Source: Flabesymbios commensalis (taxonomy: Eukaryota; Annelida; Polychaeta; Terebellida; Flabelligeridae). From it: a stretch of 64,000 nucleotides of DNA. The stretch spans positions 80,348,649-80,412,648 of the forward strand of contig OZ024912.1 in NCBI GenBank assembly GCA_964017125.1, in the 5' to 3' direction. The position numbers and the translations under genes are program-made. How positions within the stretch are numbered: the first letter of the stretch is position 1; the number at the start of each line of letters is the position of its first letter. Under the pieces are notes generated by a model, which was given only the letters and a program-made list of their open reading frames with translations, was not told where the DNA came from and did not search any database. Of this stretch, positions 44,727 to 55,960 are shown in pieces.

Positions 44727-45772
44727 GTGTTGCCAAAGTCGTCATTTTCAGCATGGCATTGACTTTTATTATAGGAATCTGGAATTATTTTGTAATTGCA
44801 AGATATATGAGCAGTCAAATTTTAGCACCCTTCAATTTGTGGGAAACAAGCAAACAGAGGCGATCAACTGAAAGCAGATATTCAGAAAATAATATAACAG
44901 TACTTTACATGCGAATTGATGACACATTTAATTTGGCTCATACAAAGTTTAATGTGACTGATAATTTAGGAAATTATCTTTTTAGAATTGCTTCAAGCTA
45001 TGGGATTGCTAAAGCTAATGAATTTACTCCTCGGATGTGTGTATCGACAACTTTTAAAACAGTTTTCGAAAATATCACCCTTGATATACCATGTTTTGTG
45101 AAAGGTTCCAAGTATAATGGGAGTTTTATTAAACATGTCAAAGAAACCTATGGCTATGCCGTTTTTCACCCCGAGGTCTTTGACCTTCGTAAACAAATGA
45201 AGAAGAAAGAATATATTAAAATTGTTGGCTATCGTCAATCATGGAAATATTTTGCTCACACTTGGAAAAACGATCTTAAAAATCGCCTGAAATTCTCGTC
45301 CTTAATACAAAGTAAAATCGATCATTATTTACATAGTGTTCTGTCAGACAAATCAAGTGATACGAGCGTGGTTGGTATTCATATAAGAAGAGGTGATTTC
45401 ATAAGTCTAGCACGTCTTGGATATACAATCTCCAATATCACATACATAGAAAATGCCATAAAATACTATGAGAAAAAGAAAAAAGAAATTGTGTTTATAA
45501 TAGCAACACAGGATCTGACTTGGACAAAGGAACACGTTATTCCATTACGTAACAATATCTTGATGTCACCTTTTACAAGTCCTTTTGATGATATGTGTCT
45601 TTTGGCCAGTTGTAATGACAGTATAATAACAGGAGGTAGTTTTGGTTGGTGGAGTGCTTATTTAGCCGGCGGTTCCGTGGTGTATGATACAACATTCCCT
45701 CGACTAGACAGTCGTATTGGTAGAAAATTTAAAAAAGAAGATTATTATCCGCCACATTGGCTGGGACTTTAG
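44727..45772 (+). CDS. GT11 alpha-1,2-fucosyltransferase, terminal exon
   Basis: Golgi type II membrane enzyme that transfers fucose from GDP-fucose to terminal galactose (FUT1/FUT2 family). The acceptor ttgctttttgttcaaacag ends at 44726. The exon frame starts VAKVVIFSMALTFIIGIWNY + FVIARY, a 20-residue membrane anchor that already begins before the first ATG (44753), so the true start probably lies in an upstream exon; from 44753 the product is 339 residues. GNYLFRIASSYGIA is the usual N-terminal catalytic block. GIHIRRGDF (45374-45400) is the HxRRxD donor-binding motif. GGSFGWWSAYL (from 45632) is the C-terminal family motif. Several N-x-S/T sites (NITV, NVTD, NITL, NGSF, NITY) suit a secretory-pathway protein. 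Open throughout, close to the family's 340-370 residues, so likely functional. It sits at the centre of the mirrored satellite blocks. Confidence 0.92.
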
Positions 45773-45868
45773 CATATTACAGTCATTACTGATAGCGCGG
45801 ACATTGGCATGTATTTTGGATAGCATTATGAAGAATTATTTTGAAAGAAATGCACCTTAACATAATAT

Positions 45869-45874
45869 AATAAA
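45869..45874 (+). promoter_or_regulatory. Likely polyadenylation signal of the fucosyltransferase
   Basis: AATAAA about 100 bp after the stop codon. Confidence 0.6.
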
Positions 45875-46225
45875 AGTGTGAGGCTATAAGCTTGGCCAGC
45901 TCCTGACTTCTATCTTGGTATTGTTAATTGAACGATTCAAACCATCAAAATATGAGTTATAGTTGTCTTATTACTGTTCAACTGAACTAAGCTGTTTTGT
46001 TACAACTATTTCAACTGCCACGTGAAAAGTCTTAAATGTGGCAACCATCTTGGAATTGGCTAATTGATGCTAATTCTGTTGATGATGATGAATTTCTTTA
46101 AACTGTGTTTACAACGTAATTGAAAAAAACATCTTGTTTGTTTGTGACCCTGGTGTAGTTGATAAAGCTGCCTTTCTGTAAAGTCTGTTCGTATCCCGAT
46201 CTGGCATTCAGGTTTAAACAATCTA

Positions 46226-46460
46226 CCCTGCTCACTCCCAGCGTTGGTTTAACGTCGGGTCAAAGTCATACACTTGGATCAATAATCACGCTAACATGTG
46301 ATCCTTGCTTCCCTGCTCACTCCCAGCGCTGGTTTAACATCCAGTTAAAGTCATATACTTGGATCAATGATCACGCTAACATGTGATTCCCTGCTCACTG
46401 CAGGCGTTGGTTTAACCTTGGGTCAAAGTCATATACTTGGTTCAATAATTACGAGAAGCT
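46226..46460 (+). repeat. Tandem repeat, about 80-bp unit, 3 copies
   Basis: Units begin ccctgctcactcccagcg, continue 'ttggtttaac..gggtcaaagtcata' and end 'cacgctaacatgtgat'. The last word resembles the 50-bp minisatellite at 27600-28190. Confidence 0.8.
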
Positions 46461-46729
46461 TTAAATGGGCTTTAACCCTTCTATACTATAACTACGGCTG
46501 AGTTGTTCGTTATTTTTCGTTCATTTGCAGCTTGACAATTTACTTTGAAGCTTCAAACAAAGGGAATATGTTTCTATTTATTGCAAAAAAAATAACTCTA
46601 TAAATTAATTGTTTGGGCATCTACCTTAACTTAATTGATCAATTACAGAAGCATTTTTATTTTGTTTAATAAAAGCATATAATTATATACTCAACCAGCT
46701 GAAGAAGAGGCAGTGATTTAAACACAGCT

Positions 46730-47003
46730 TTAATATCATCAATGGCAGCAGTTTATACAACCGCTAGAAATAGGCCTGGTATCCCGAGATTAGAACCTGT
46801 GGATTGGTCATGTAAAATCAATAATATCGGAAAGCAAGCTGACGACAGTTGTCATAATTAATCAATTCCTAATAAGAGTATTGTATTCTCGATTTTCAAT
46901 TAAAAGCTGTCACCTCAATCGGTCAAGCCATAATTGACCTCTATAGCTCACAAAGAAAGAACAGGCGATAACAATAAAATACAACAGAGTGATATAACGT
47001 TCA
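46730..47003 (-). repeat. Duplicated flank, matches 27346-27625 inverted
   Basis: The reverse complement shares 'tgttgtattttattgttatc', 'ctttgtgagctatagaggtc', 'ggaattgattaattatgaca' and 'gattttacatgacca'. Confidence 0.8.
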
Positions 47004-47552
47004 CTGACAAAGGGACGTATCTGCTGATAAAGGGTCGTATCTGCTGACTAAGGGACGTATCTGCTGACAAAGGGTCGTATCTGCTGATAAAGGGTCGTAT
47101 CTGCTGATAAAGGGTCGTATCTGCTGACAAAGGGTCGTATCTGCTGATAAAGGGTCGTATCTGCTGATAAAGGGTCGTATCTGCTGACAAAGGATCGTAT
47201 CTGCTGATAAAGGGTCGTATCTGCTGATAAAGGGTCGTATCTGCTGACAAAGGGACGTATCTGCTGACAAAGGGTCGTATCTGCTGACAAAGGGACGTAT
47301 CTGCTGACAAAGGGTCGTATCTGCTGACAAAGTGTCGTATTTGCTGACAAGGGGTCGTGTCTGCTGACATAAGGTCGTATCTGCTGATAAAGGGTCGTAT
47401 CTGCTGATAAAGGGTCGTATCTGCTGACAAAGGGTCGTATCTGCTGACAAAGGGTTGTATCTGCTGACAAAGGGTCGTATCTGCTGATAAAGGGTCCTAT
47501 CTGCTGACAAAGGGACGTATGTGCTGACAAAAGGTCGTATCTGCTGACAACA
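47004..47552 (-). repeat. 20-bp minisatellite, right arm, about 27 copies
   Basis: Unit on the plus strand 'agggtcgtatctgctgacaa', reverse complement of the left array. Confidence 0.95.
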
Positions 47553-47798
47553 CTCTCTGATTCTAGAATTGTAAGTCCAGTTTTAACTTAGGTTAAATAC
47601 CTTAAATACTTTTTTATTTGATACTGATATTTTTTTCGCTTTGTCGTAACACGCATATACCCCCCTCACAATTGTGTACAATAATTGTGACATCAGCCCA
47701 GCATTGGGCCACAATAAACATTGGTGGTATCACAATGTTGTATTACACAAGATTTCTGTTCAGAATTGGGCCACAATGGGTATTCATGTTATCAGGTC

Positions 47799-47905
47799 CC
47801 AGCAAACACAACCCATTGACCCAATGCCGGGTTATTGCTGGCCGACCATCTACGACACTGAGCCAACATTATCCCAACATTGGGTTCATGTGTCGTGTTA
47901 GCCGG
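47799..47905. mobile_element. Hairpin element, right-arm copy
   Basis: cccagcaaacacaacccatt ... gttcatgtgtcgtgttagcc + gg. It again lies between the 20-bp and 48-bp arrays. Confidence 0.75.
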
Positions 47906-47927
47906 GGCAAGGTGTTGTATAATATAA

Positions 47928-50521
47928 TACATCAGCCAAGCATTGGACCACAATTGGTATTCACTGCATTACATCAACCCAGCATTAGGCCATAATGGGT
48001 ATTCACGCATTACACCAGACATCAGCCCAGCATTGGGTCACAATGGGTATTCACGCATTACATCGGCCCAGTATTGGGCCACAATGGGTATTCACGCATT
48101 ACACCAGACATCAGCCCAGCATTGGGCCACAATGGGTATTCACGCATTACACCAGACATCAACCCAGCATTAGGCCATAATGGGTATTCACGCATTACAC
48201 CAGACATCAGTCCAGCATTGGGTCACAATTGGTATTCACGCATTACACCAGACATCAGCCCAGACTTGGGCCACAATGGGTATTCACGCATTACATCGGC
48301 CCAGTATTGGGCCACAATGGGTATTCACGCATTACATCAGACATCAGCCCAGCATTGGGTCACAATGGGTATTCACGCATTACATCGGCCCAGTATTGGG
48401 CCACAATGGGTATTCACGCATTACACTAGACATCAGTCCAGCATTGGGCCACAATGGGTATTCACGCATTACACCAGACATCAGTCCAGCATTGGGTCAC
48501 AATGGGTATTCACGCATTACACCAGACATCAGTCCAGCATTGGGCCACAATGGGTATTCACGCATTACACCAGACATCAGTCCAGCATTGGGCCACAAAG
48601 GGTATTCACGCATTACACCAGACATCAACCCAGCATTGGGCCACAATGGGTATTCACGCATTACACCAGACATCAGTCCAGCATTGGGTCACAATGGGTA
48701 TTCACGCATTACACCAGACATCAGCCCAGCATTGGGCCACAATGGGTATTCACGCATTACACCAGACATCAGTCCAGTATTGGGCCACAATGGGTATTCA
48801 CGCATTACACCAGACATCAGTCCAGCATTGGGTCACAATGGGTATTCACGCATTACACCAGACATCAGCCCAGCATTGGGCCACAATGGGTATTCACGCA
48901 TTACACCAGACATCAGTCCAGCATTGGGCCACAATGGGGATTCACGCATTACACCAGACATCAGCCCAGCATTGGGCCACAATGGGTATTCACGCATTAC
49001 ACCAGACATCAGTCCAGTATTGGGCCACAATGGGTATTCACGCATTACACCAGACATCAGTCCAGCATTGGGTCACAATGGGTATTCACGCATTACACCA
49101 AACATCAGCCCAGCATTGGGCGACAATGGGTATTCACGCATTACACCAGACATCAGCCGAGAATTGGGCCACAATGGGTATTCACGCATTACAATAAACA
49201 TCAGCTCAGCATTGGGCCACAATGGGTATTCACGCATTACACCAGACATCAGCCCAGCATTTGGCCACAATGGGTATTCACGCATTACACCAGACATCAG
49301 CCCAGCATTGGGCCAGAATGGGTATTCACGCATTACACCAGACATCAGCCCAGCATTGGGCCACAATGGGTATTCACGCATTACACCAGACATCAGCCCA
49401 GCATTTGGCCACAATGGGTATTCACGCATTACACCAGACATCAGCCCAGCATTGGGCCACAATGGGTATCAACGCATTACACCAGACATCAACCCAGCAT
49501 TGGGCCACGATGGGTATTCATGCATTACACCAGACATCAGCCCAGCATTGGGTCACAATGGGTATTCATGCATTACATCAGCCCAGCATTGGGTCACAAT
49601 GGGTATTCACGCATTACACCAGACATCAGCCCAGCATTGGGCCACAATGGGTATTCATGCATTACACCAGACATCAGCCCAGCATTGGGTCACAATGGGT
49701 ATTCACGCATTACATCAGCCCAGCATTGGGTCACAATGGGTATTCACGCATTACACCAGACATCAGCCCAGCATTGGGCCACAATGGATATTCACGCATT
49801 ACACCAGACATCAGCGCAGAATTGGGTCACAATGGGTATTCACGCATTACGCCAGACATCAGCCCAGCATTGGGCCACAATAGGCATCCCCGCATTACAC
49901 CAGACATCAGTCCAGCATTGGGTCACAATGGGTATTCACGCATTACACCAGACATCAGCCCAGCATTGGGCCACAATGGATATTCACGCATTACACCAGA
50001 CATCAGCGCAGAATTGGGTCACAATGGGTATTCACGCATTACACCAGACATCAGCTCAGCATTGGGCCACAATGGGTATTCACGCATTACACCAGACATC
50101 AGCTCAGCATTGGGCCACAATGGGTATTCACGCATTACACCAGACATCAGCGCAGCATTAGGCCACAATGGGTATTCACGCATTACGCCAGACATCAGCC
50201 CAGCATTGGGTCAGAATGGGTATTCACGCATTACACCAGACATCAGCCCAGCATTGGGCCACAATGGGTATTCACGCATTACACCAGACATCAATCCAGC
50301 ATTGGGCCACAATGGGTATTCAACCATTACACCAGACATCAGCCAACATTGGGCCATATTGGGTATTCACGCATTACACCAGACATCAGCCCAGCATTGG
50401 GTCACAATGGGTATTCACGCATTACACCGGACATCAGCCCAGCATTGGGCCACAATGGGTATCAACGCATTACGCCAGACATCAGCCCAGCATTGGGTCA
50501 CAATGGATATTCACGAATTAC
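47928..50521 (-). repeat. 48-bp minisatellite, block C (right arm), about 54 copies
   Basis: Reverse complement of blocks A and B: cccagcattgggccacaatg + ggtattcacgcattacacca + gacatcag. Shorter units lacking the ccagacatc stretch recur near 48051, 48290, 48385, 49575 and 49710. Runs with 'tcagtccagcattgggtcac' alternate with runs carrying 'tcagcccagcattgggccac', a higher-order pattern. The longest frame spans 695 codons but is only the 16-residue echo of the unit. Confidence 0.95.
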
Positions 50522-51257
50522 ATGTGGATCTGTGATTCTGACACTGTGAAGGCACCCTCTAATCCCCAGAGGGACGTGTGGATCTGTGATTCTGACACTG
50601 TGTAGGCACCCCCTAATCCTCAGAAGAGCGACGTGTGGATCCGTGATTCTGACACTGTGGAGGCACCCTCTAATCCCCAGAAGAGCGACATGTGGATCCG
50701 TGATTCTGACACTGTGAAGGCACCCTCTAATTCCCAGAACGACATGTGGATCCGTGATTCTGACACTGTGGAGACACCCTCTAATCCCCAGAGGGACGTG
50801 TGGATCTGTGATTCTGACACTGTGAAGGCACCCTCTAATCCTCCGAGCGACATGTGGATCCGTGATTCTAACACTGTGATGGCACCCTCTATTCCCCAGA
50901 AGAGCGACATGTGGATCCACGATTCTGACACTGTGGAGGCACCCTCTAATCCCCAGAGGGACATGTAGATTTGTGATTCTGACACTGTGGAGGCACCCTC
51001 TAATCCCCAGAACGACATGTGGATCCGTGATTCTGACACTGTGGAGACACCCTCTAATCCCCAGAGCGACATGTGGATCCGTGATTCTGACACTGTGGAG
51101 GCACCCTCTAATCCCCAGAGCGACATGTGGATCCGTGATTCTGACACTGTGGAGGCACCCTCTAATCCCCAGAGGGACATGTAGATCTGTGATTCTGACA
51201 CTGTGGAGGCACCCTCTAATCCCCAGGAGAGTGACATATGGATCTGTGATTCTAGAA
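50522..51257 (-). repeat. 54/57-bp minisatellite, right arm, about 13 copies
   Basis: Plus strand 'tgtggatccgtgattctgac' + 'actgtggaggcaccctctaa' + 'tccccagagcgaca', reverse complement of 40655-41978. It abuts the 48-bp array without spacer, at acgaattaca|tgtggat. Confidence 0.95.
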
Positions 51258-52261
51258 CCCGAGAGTGAGTTCTGAAGTTCTTATTCTCCCCATTCTACGG
51301 TATTAGGCATATTACGTTAGCCGTACGCAAACGGTGTTCATTTGAGTGAGGTATGTTGATTTAATATTAGGCCATCGCCGCAGACGGTGGACTAAGATTA
51401 ACCCCACGTAGGTTTATTGGCTTGTCACCATAGGCCACCATATTTGCTTTTTTGAGGGATTTCGATTGTAGACTAGTTGGAATGTGGGAACTTGAAGTTC
51501 TGTGAACTTGAAGTTCCGGGAACTTCGAAACTCACTATAACTCACTGTTTGGTGTCAGATCATGTTGCCTTGACTACTATACAGTTGCGAACCTACAGAG
51601 GTCCCTCATGACCCCCTTATTAAAACAAACGCATATACGCACAAGTCCATGAACAGGATATGAACTAAGCTAACAAGTTTTTTTTATTTGAACAAGTTAG
51701 AGACAGTACATCTTCTGATATATTGTGAATAAAATTACGAAAAGAAACAAAACAAAGTGTTCACCCAAGATTATTTTATTGAAATTAGTTTGAAGTCATC
51801 CCACCAAGCCAATTTGTCTTACTATTAGACATCCCTTTGTTACATAGGAGACCATAGAACTGTCCTTACACACTACTAATAGCTTTATACATGGATAAAT
51901 TTGCTGAATATATCTTTGATAACGTTATATACATACATAAGGGCCAACTGTATTTTACATTGCATACCATACATAAATTCTTCTTCGCTAAATAATATAC
52001 ATTTAATCAATGATAAAGAAACTTTTCACAACCTAATATACATAGCTTTATGCTGAATGTATATCTTTTATGACGAAATATGCATACGTTAGTGTACCTT
52101 AGATTATGCAAATTGTAATAACTATAATGTCATGGCTGAATAAAATCCTCATTTCGTATTAATTATACAGTGATGAATGTACGTAATATACATAGATCAG
52201 TGCTGGCGGCATCAATATGGTACATAATTAACATAGGTTAGTGATGGCTGGATATCATTGG
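51258..52261. other. Unassigned stretch
   Basis: 51360-51430 has hairpin-family remnants (ggccatcgccgcagacggtg). The rest is AT-rich; 'cgtaatatacatag' and 'acataattaacatag'-type words near 52170-52235 suggest a decayed tandem repeat. Confidence 0.3.
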
Positions 52262-52381
52262 GTAATAAATACGGAATACAGCGTTCGCTCATCGATATCT
52301 GCTCGATCACTGAAGATAAGCGACGTCGCGCCCGGTTCATAAGTGGATGGGTGACCGCCTGGGACTGCCAGGTGCCGTATA
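52262..52381 (+). pseudogene. 5S-rRNA-like sequence (pseudogene or head of a 5S-derived SINE)
   Basis: cgatcactgaagataagcga + cgtcg matches the 5S A-box region (GATCACCGAAGTTAAGCAACGTCG). cccggttcataagtggatgg + gtgaccgcctggga matches the 5S C-box (TACTTGGATGGGTGACCGCCTGGGA), and ggtgccgtat the 3' stem. The first 60 bases are much more diverged. About 120 bp, the 5S length. Unlike a normal 5S gene it runs on without a T-run terminator, which fits a SINE3-type element (inference). Confidence 0.75.
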
Positions 52382-52740
52382 CACTATCTTGGGGCTCAGA
52401 GAACCACGTAAATCAGATGGACGTAAAAGAACCTCAATGGTCGTAGGCGCAGTTTCCATCTGGCGAGACCCCAAAAAATCCACAATATGGAGTACTTGGC
52501 ACATATATAAGGCCATGAATGATATCATGAATGATAACAGGCCTTGCCAAGTTATTCCCGTGGCGCGATAGCACAACAGTGCGTACTGCCACGTAATATA
52601 CAGATACAGAATAAACAAAAGTCAGTGTCAAACGTGTATTTGATTCCTTAATGTACAAAATGAATGTCAATCGTAAATGTAATCTATGTATAGGACTGTT
52701 CTAAAAACCTCTTTGATTACGTCGCAATAACAGGGCCTGC
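52382..52740. other. Possible body of the 5S-derived SINE and spacer
   Basis: No gene recognised. 52430-52570 could be SINE body; limits unknown. Confidence 0.3.
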
Positions 52741-52960
52741 AATGCTAATGCTTTAAACTAATAAACTGTAATTATGCAGCAGTAATTTGTCTGCTGATGC
52801 CTCCGAAGTCGTCATGTTGCATAGTTTACACTCGTGATGTTTCTCATCATTGTGAATATGTTATGTTCCTTTAAATTATATTGAATAAAACTTAAAATCG
52901 TGCATAACATGTTTCAAATACATAAGGTTAAACTCCATTGCTGTAAGTTTTAAACACATC
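52741..52960 (-). pseudogene. Decayed downstream part of zinc-finger copy 3
   Basis: The minus strand shares 'tttgaaacatg..gcacgatt', 'tcaatataatttaaa' and a half-finger HNDEKHHECKLCN with sequence after copy 1 (21960-22150). It is out of the open frame of copy 3. Confidence 0.6.
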
Positions 52961-52964
52961 ATGG

Positions 52965-53862
52965 TTAATCACCATCATGAATACGCTGATGTTTTTTCAG
53001 GTTGCCTTTCTCTGTAAAGCGTTTATCACATGTATCACATACATAAGGTTTATCTCCGGTGTGAATTCGCTGATGCTTCTTCAGGTCGCCTTCTTGTGTA
53101 AAGCATTTATAACACGTATCACACATATAAGGTTTATTACCAGTGTGAATGCGCTGATGTCTTTTCAGGTTGCCTTTCTCTGTGAAGCATTTATAACACG
53201 AATCACATACATACGGTTTGTCACCAGTGTGAATACGCTGATGTTTTTTCAGATACCATTTCAGTGTAAATACTTTATCGCATGTATCACATACATAAGG
53301 TTTATCTCCCATGTGAATTCGCTGATGACTCTTCAGGTCGCCTTCTTGTGTAAAGCATTTATAACATGTATCACACATATAAGGTTTATCTCCAGTGTGA
53401 ATACGCTGATGTCTTTTCAGGTTGCCTTTCTCTGCGAAGCATTTATCACACGTATCACATACATGAGGTTTGTCACCAGTGTGAATACGCTGATGTGTTT
53501 TCAGGTTGCTTTTCTCTGTAAAGCCTTTGTGACAAATTTTACAACAGAATGGTTTATTAACAGGAGCGCTGATCATTTGTTCCCTATCAACTGAAGTCAC
53601 ATATTTGACCTCTATTGATTCCAGATCTAACTTAACATTTGGGAGATGAACATATACCAAGCTGCCCGATTTTATATGATTTGACAAAAAAATCACATTT
53701 TGCAGCTGCCAGGAACGAGTGCATTGGTTCTATGTCCATGGTGATTATAGAAAACGTCAACTATCCAGACGATATAAATGGCAGCATGTGAGAAATGTGA
53801 CTTTCTGGACACTCTTCTCAGGAAACAGCAGAGTAACAAACACAAACAGAGTTTGACCCAAT
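52965..53862 (-). CDS. C2H2 zinc-finger protein, copy 3 (seven canonical fingers)
   Basis: Probable DNA-binding nuclear protein. The minus-strand acceptor gattttgttgcag ends at 53863. ATG at 53740-53738 (MDIEPMHSFLAAAKCDF) starts the paralog-shared N-terminal motif, but a run of seven T (near 53688-53694) puts the continuation SNHIKSGSLVYVHLPN and all fingers one frame off; six T would join them. It is thus either a one-base error or a recent disabling change. Seven fingers follow: CKICHKGFTEKSNLKTH, CDTCDKCFAEKGNLKRH, CDTCYKCFTQEGDLKSH, CDTCDKVFTLKWYLKKH, CDSCYKCFTEKGNLKRH, CDTCYKCFTQEGDLKKH, CDTCDKRFTEKGNLKKH, ending DGD*. Fingers 5-6 repeat 2-3, an internal duplication. Helix -1,2,3,6: ESNT, EGNR, QGDS, LWYK, EGNR, QGDK, EGNK. 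Confidence 0.82.
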
Positions 53863-53869
53863 CTGCAAC

Positions 53870-55467
53870 AAAATCGAATACAAAAGAAAGCAATACAATA
53901 ACGCCTAAATACAAAATACAAGCCCCAGTCGATATGAAGGAGACATCGGGACCGGCCAGTAGAGATAGGTACATCACAAAAATTCATTTTGATGTTTCAT
54001 TCCTTTTTTTTCGGAATTTATGTGAATTTGTGAGACACTGCAAAATGTTTTCTCTGTTTGTTTGTTCTTTTTGCTCACTTTTACTGGTAGAAATGAAGGC
54101 ATCATTGTAGAATTAAAAGCATTATTTGTTTTGAATGGCACTTTTATCACCATTTCCGGGGGTTCCCATCATTATAGATTTCTCACAATTACGAAAAATG
54201 ATGCCAGCTCTCGCCTTTAATTCAATAATTGTTGCAACAAATGCTTGAAGAGGTAAGTGGAACAGGCATGCTGTGGCCCCTTCTGATAATTTTTTTCTGC
54301 ACAGGTTCCATTTTTTTTAGTTTTTGTAAAAAAGGGAAACAATTAAGATAGATTATGTCCACTGCCCTATGAGGAAGTTCTGGAGGCATTATTAAGGCCG
54401 CTAGGACAGAACAATGTGGGAATCTCTGAAAAAAGATAAAGAGGGGCCGGAGGCTATGGCCAAATTTCTGATTGTTATGTGCATATTTGCTACTTTTACT
54501 GTATCGCTGGGCACTCATTGGGTGCCCTAATGTATGTATGAGAATTAAAACTGAAAAAATTTCATCTCAGTAGTTGTATTCAGCTGTTTTAAAAAGTTCA
54601 AGTGGCTGGGTGATGCTTTGGATTCTGTATCCCTTCCGCAATTTGCACCATTGAGGTCACAACTTTTGGATGTTTTTATAATATAGCTCAGGTTTTGATG
54701 TAGCACAGCATTTTTCTTGCTCAGTGAAACTGTGGAATGTGATCAAATATTTCAATGTCAGCAGTTACGAAAAAAGGGTCAGCATAATTTTATTGGACAA
54801 TTTTAAAATGTATGTGATGTACCTAGCATTGCCTGGCAAGCCCGGCAACATTCATGTATGGCCGGGTCAAGGTCTGTAGCCACGTGACTGTCATGCTTAT
54901 GTTAATTAGGCCGACAAATAAATTTCTGTGTCAAGTAGTAGGAAGTGCGTCAGAGGGGAAATACAATACTGTAAACCTTTCAAAAATGTTTGAATTCGGG
55001 GATTACTTATTTTCATCTATAACAACTTGTCACTATCATTTACCATTGGTGCTTACCAGAGACTACATGAAGCTCGGCCGCGCAGCGTAGTATGGCTCAG
55101 GGGACCAAAGTCTACCTAGCAGAGAGAGTGGAAAAAGCAGCGGCATCAGCGCCATTAACAGTGATGTCCTCATATTCACCAGGTGGCGATGAAGTGGAGC
55201 GGCAATAGTCGAGTAATATGTCTACATAGGCCTATTCGTCCTCTCCAAAACCTGTTTCAGCCACTGGCTCATTATACATGGTATTGTAGCCTATATCCAG
55301 GATAACTGGGTCAAAAATGAGATGAACAACTTTTAACGCGCCTAATTCCTAGGGGTCCCGAGCTCAGAGTGATATTTAATGAGTAGTCTAGTATTTCCAA
55401 AATGTCTACCATTTCTATCACCCTGCCATCAAGATAATAGACAGCCAATACAATCATAATACCACAA
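53870..55467. other. Unassigned stretch
   Basis: Open frames at 53693-53977 (-), 54222-54518 (-) and 54854-55090 (+) show no recognisable domain. No arrays or clear inverted repeats. Confidence 0.3.
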
Positions 55468-55960
55468 GGTCTCACCACCCTAAATGAGCCAAAATCCAAG
55501 GGGGGTGGCTACTGACTAGAGAATCCCTACCCAAATTACTGCGTTAAATGGTTGTTTCCGCTTCTGGTGAATTAAGAAAAATACAGGAATGTTGTAATTA
55601 TGTGGATAAATTGTAAGCACACACTGTTTTCGCTATCTGTGATATGAGGTATAACTGTTATGTGAGATTTTCGGATGGACACATGGGGTGAGAAGGATTT
55701 GTGTCTTTTTTGGGAATGGGCGCAAGAATATTTCGGGAGATCTGGGCAAAACGGACCTTTTTACCAACATGGGAGTGTAGCTCAAAACGCAGGAAGTTGG
55801 CATACCATGTTCGAAGCTGTTTTTGAAAAAGGACAGCTTTGGCTTTATTATGGTGTGTCACATAGGGGGGCAGTTAGGGACGAAAGTGGTGATTTCGACC
55901 CTTAGAATGTAGGCATTATACATGCGTTTCAATGGGACTGGCATTTGGGGTGGTGAGACC
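55468..55960. mobile_element. 493-bp MITE, copy 1 (GGTCTCACCACCC ends)
   Basis: Ends GGTCTCACCACCCTAAATG and CATTTGGGGTGGTGAGACC are inverted with one mismatch. About 96% similar to 56391-56884. It carries a 76-codon frame (ATG 55675) shared with copy 2. Confidence 0.85.

Noticed and set aside
48074-50161. Open frame of 695 codons, and many others across the 48-bp arrays
   Set aside because: They are echoes of a period divisible by three: all forward and reverse frames are open together, and no start context, splice site or domain supports a protein.
53693-54110. Frames opposite and upstream of zinc-finger copy 3
   Set aside because: They overlap its first exon and intron boundary and show no domain.
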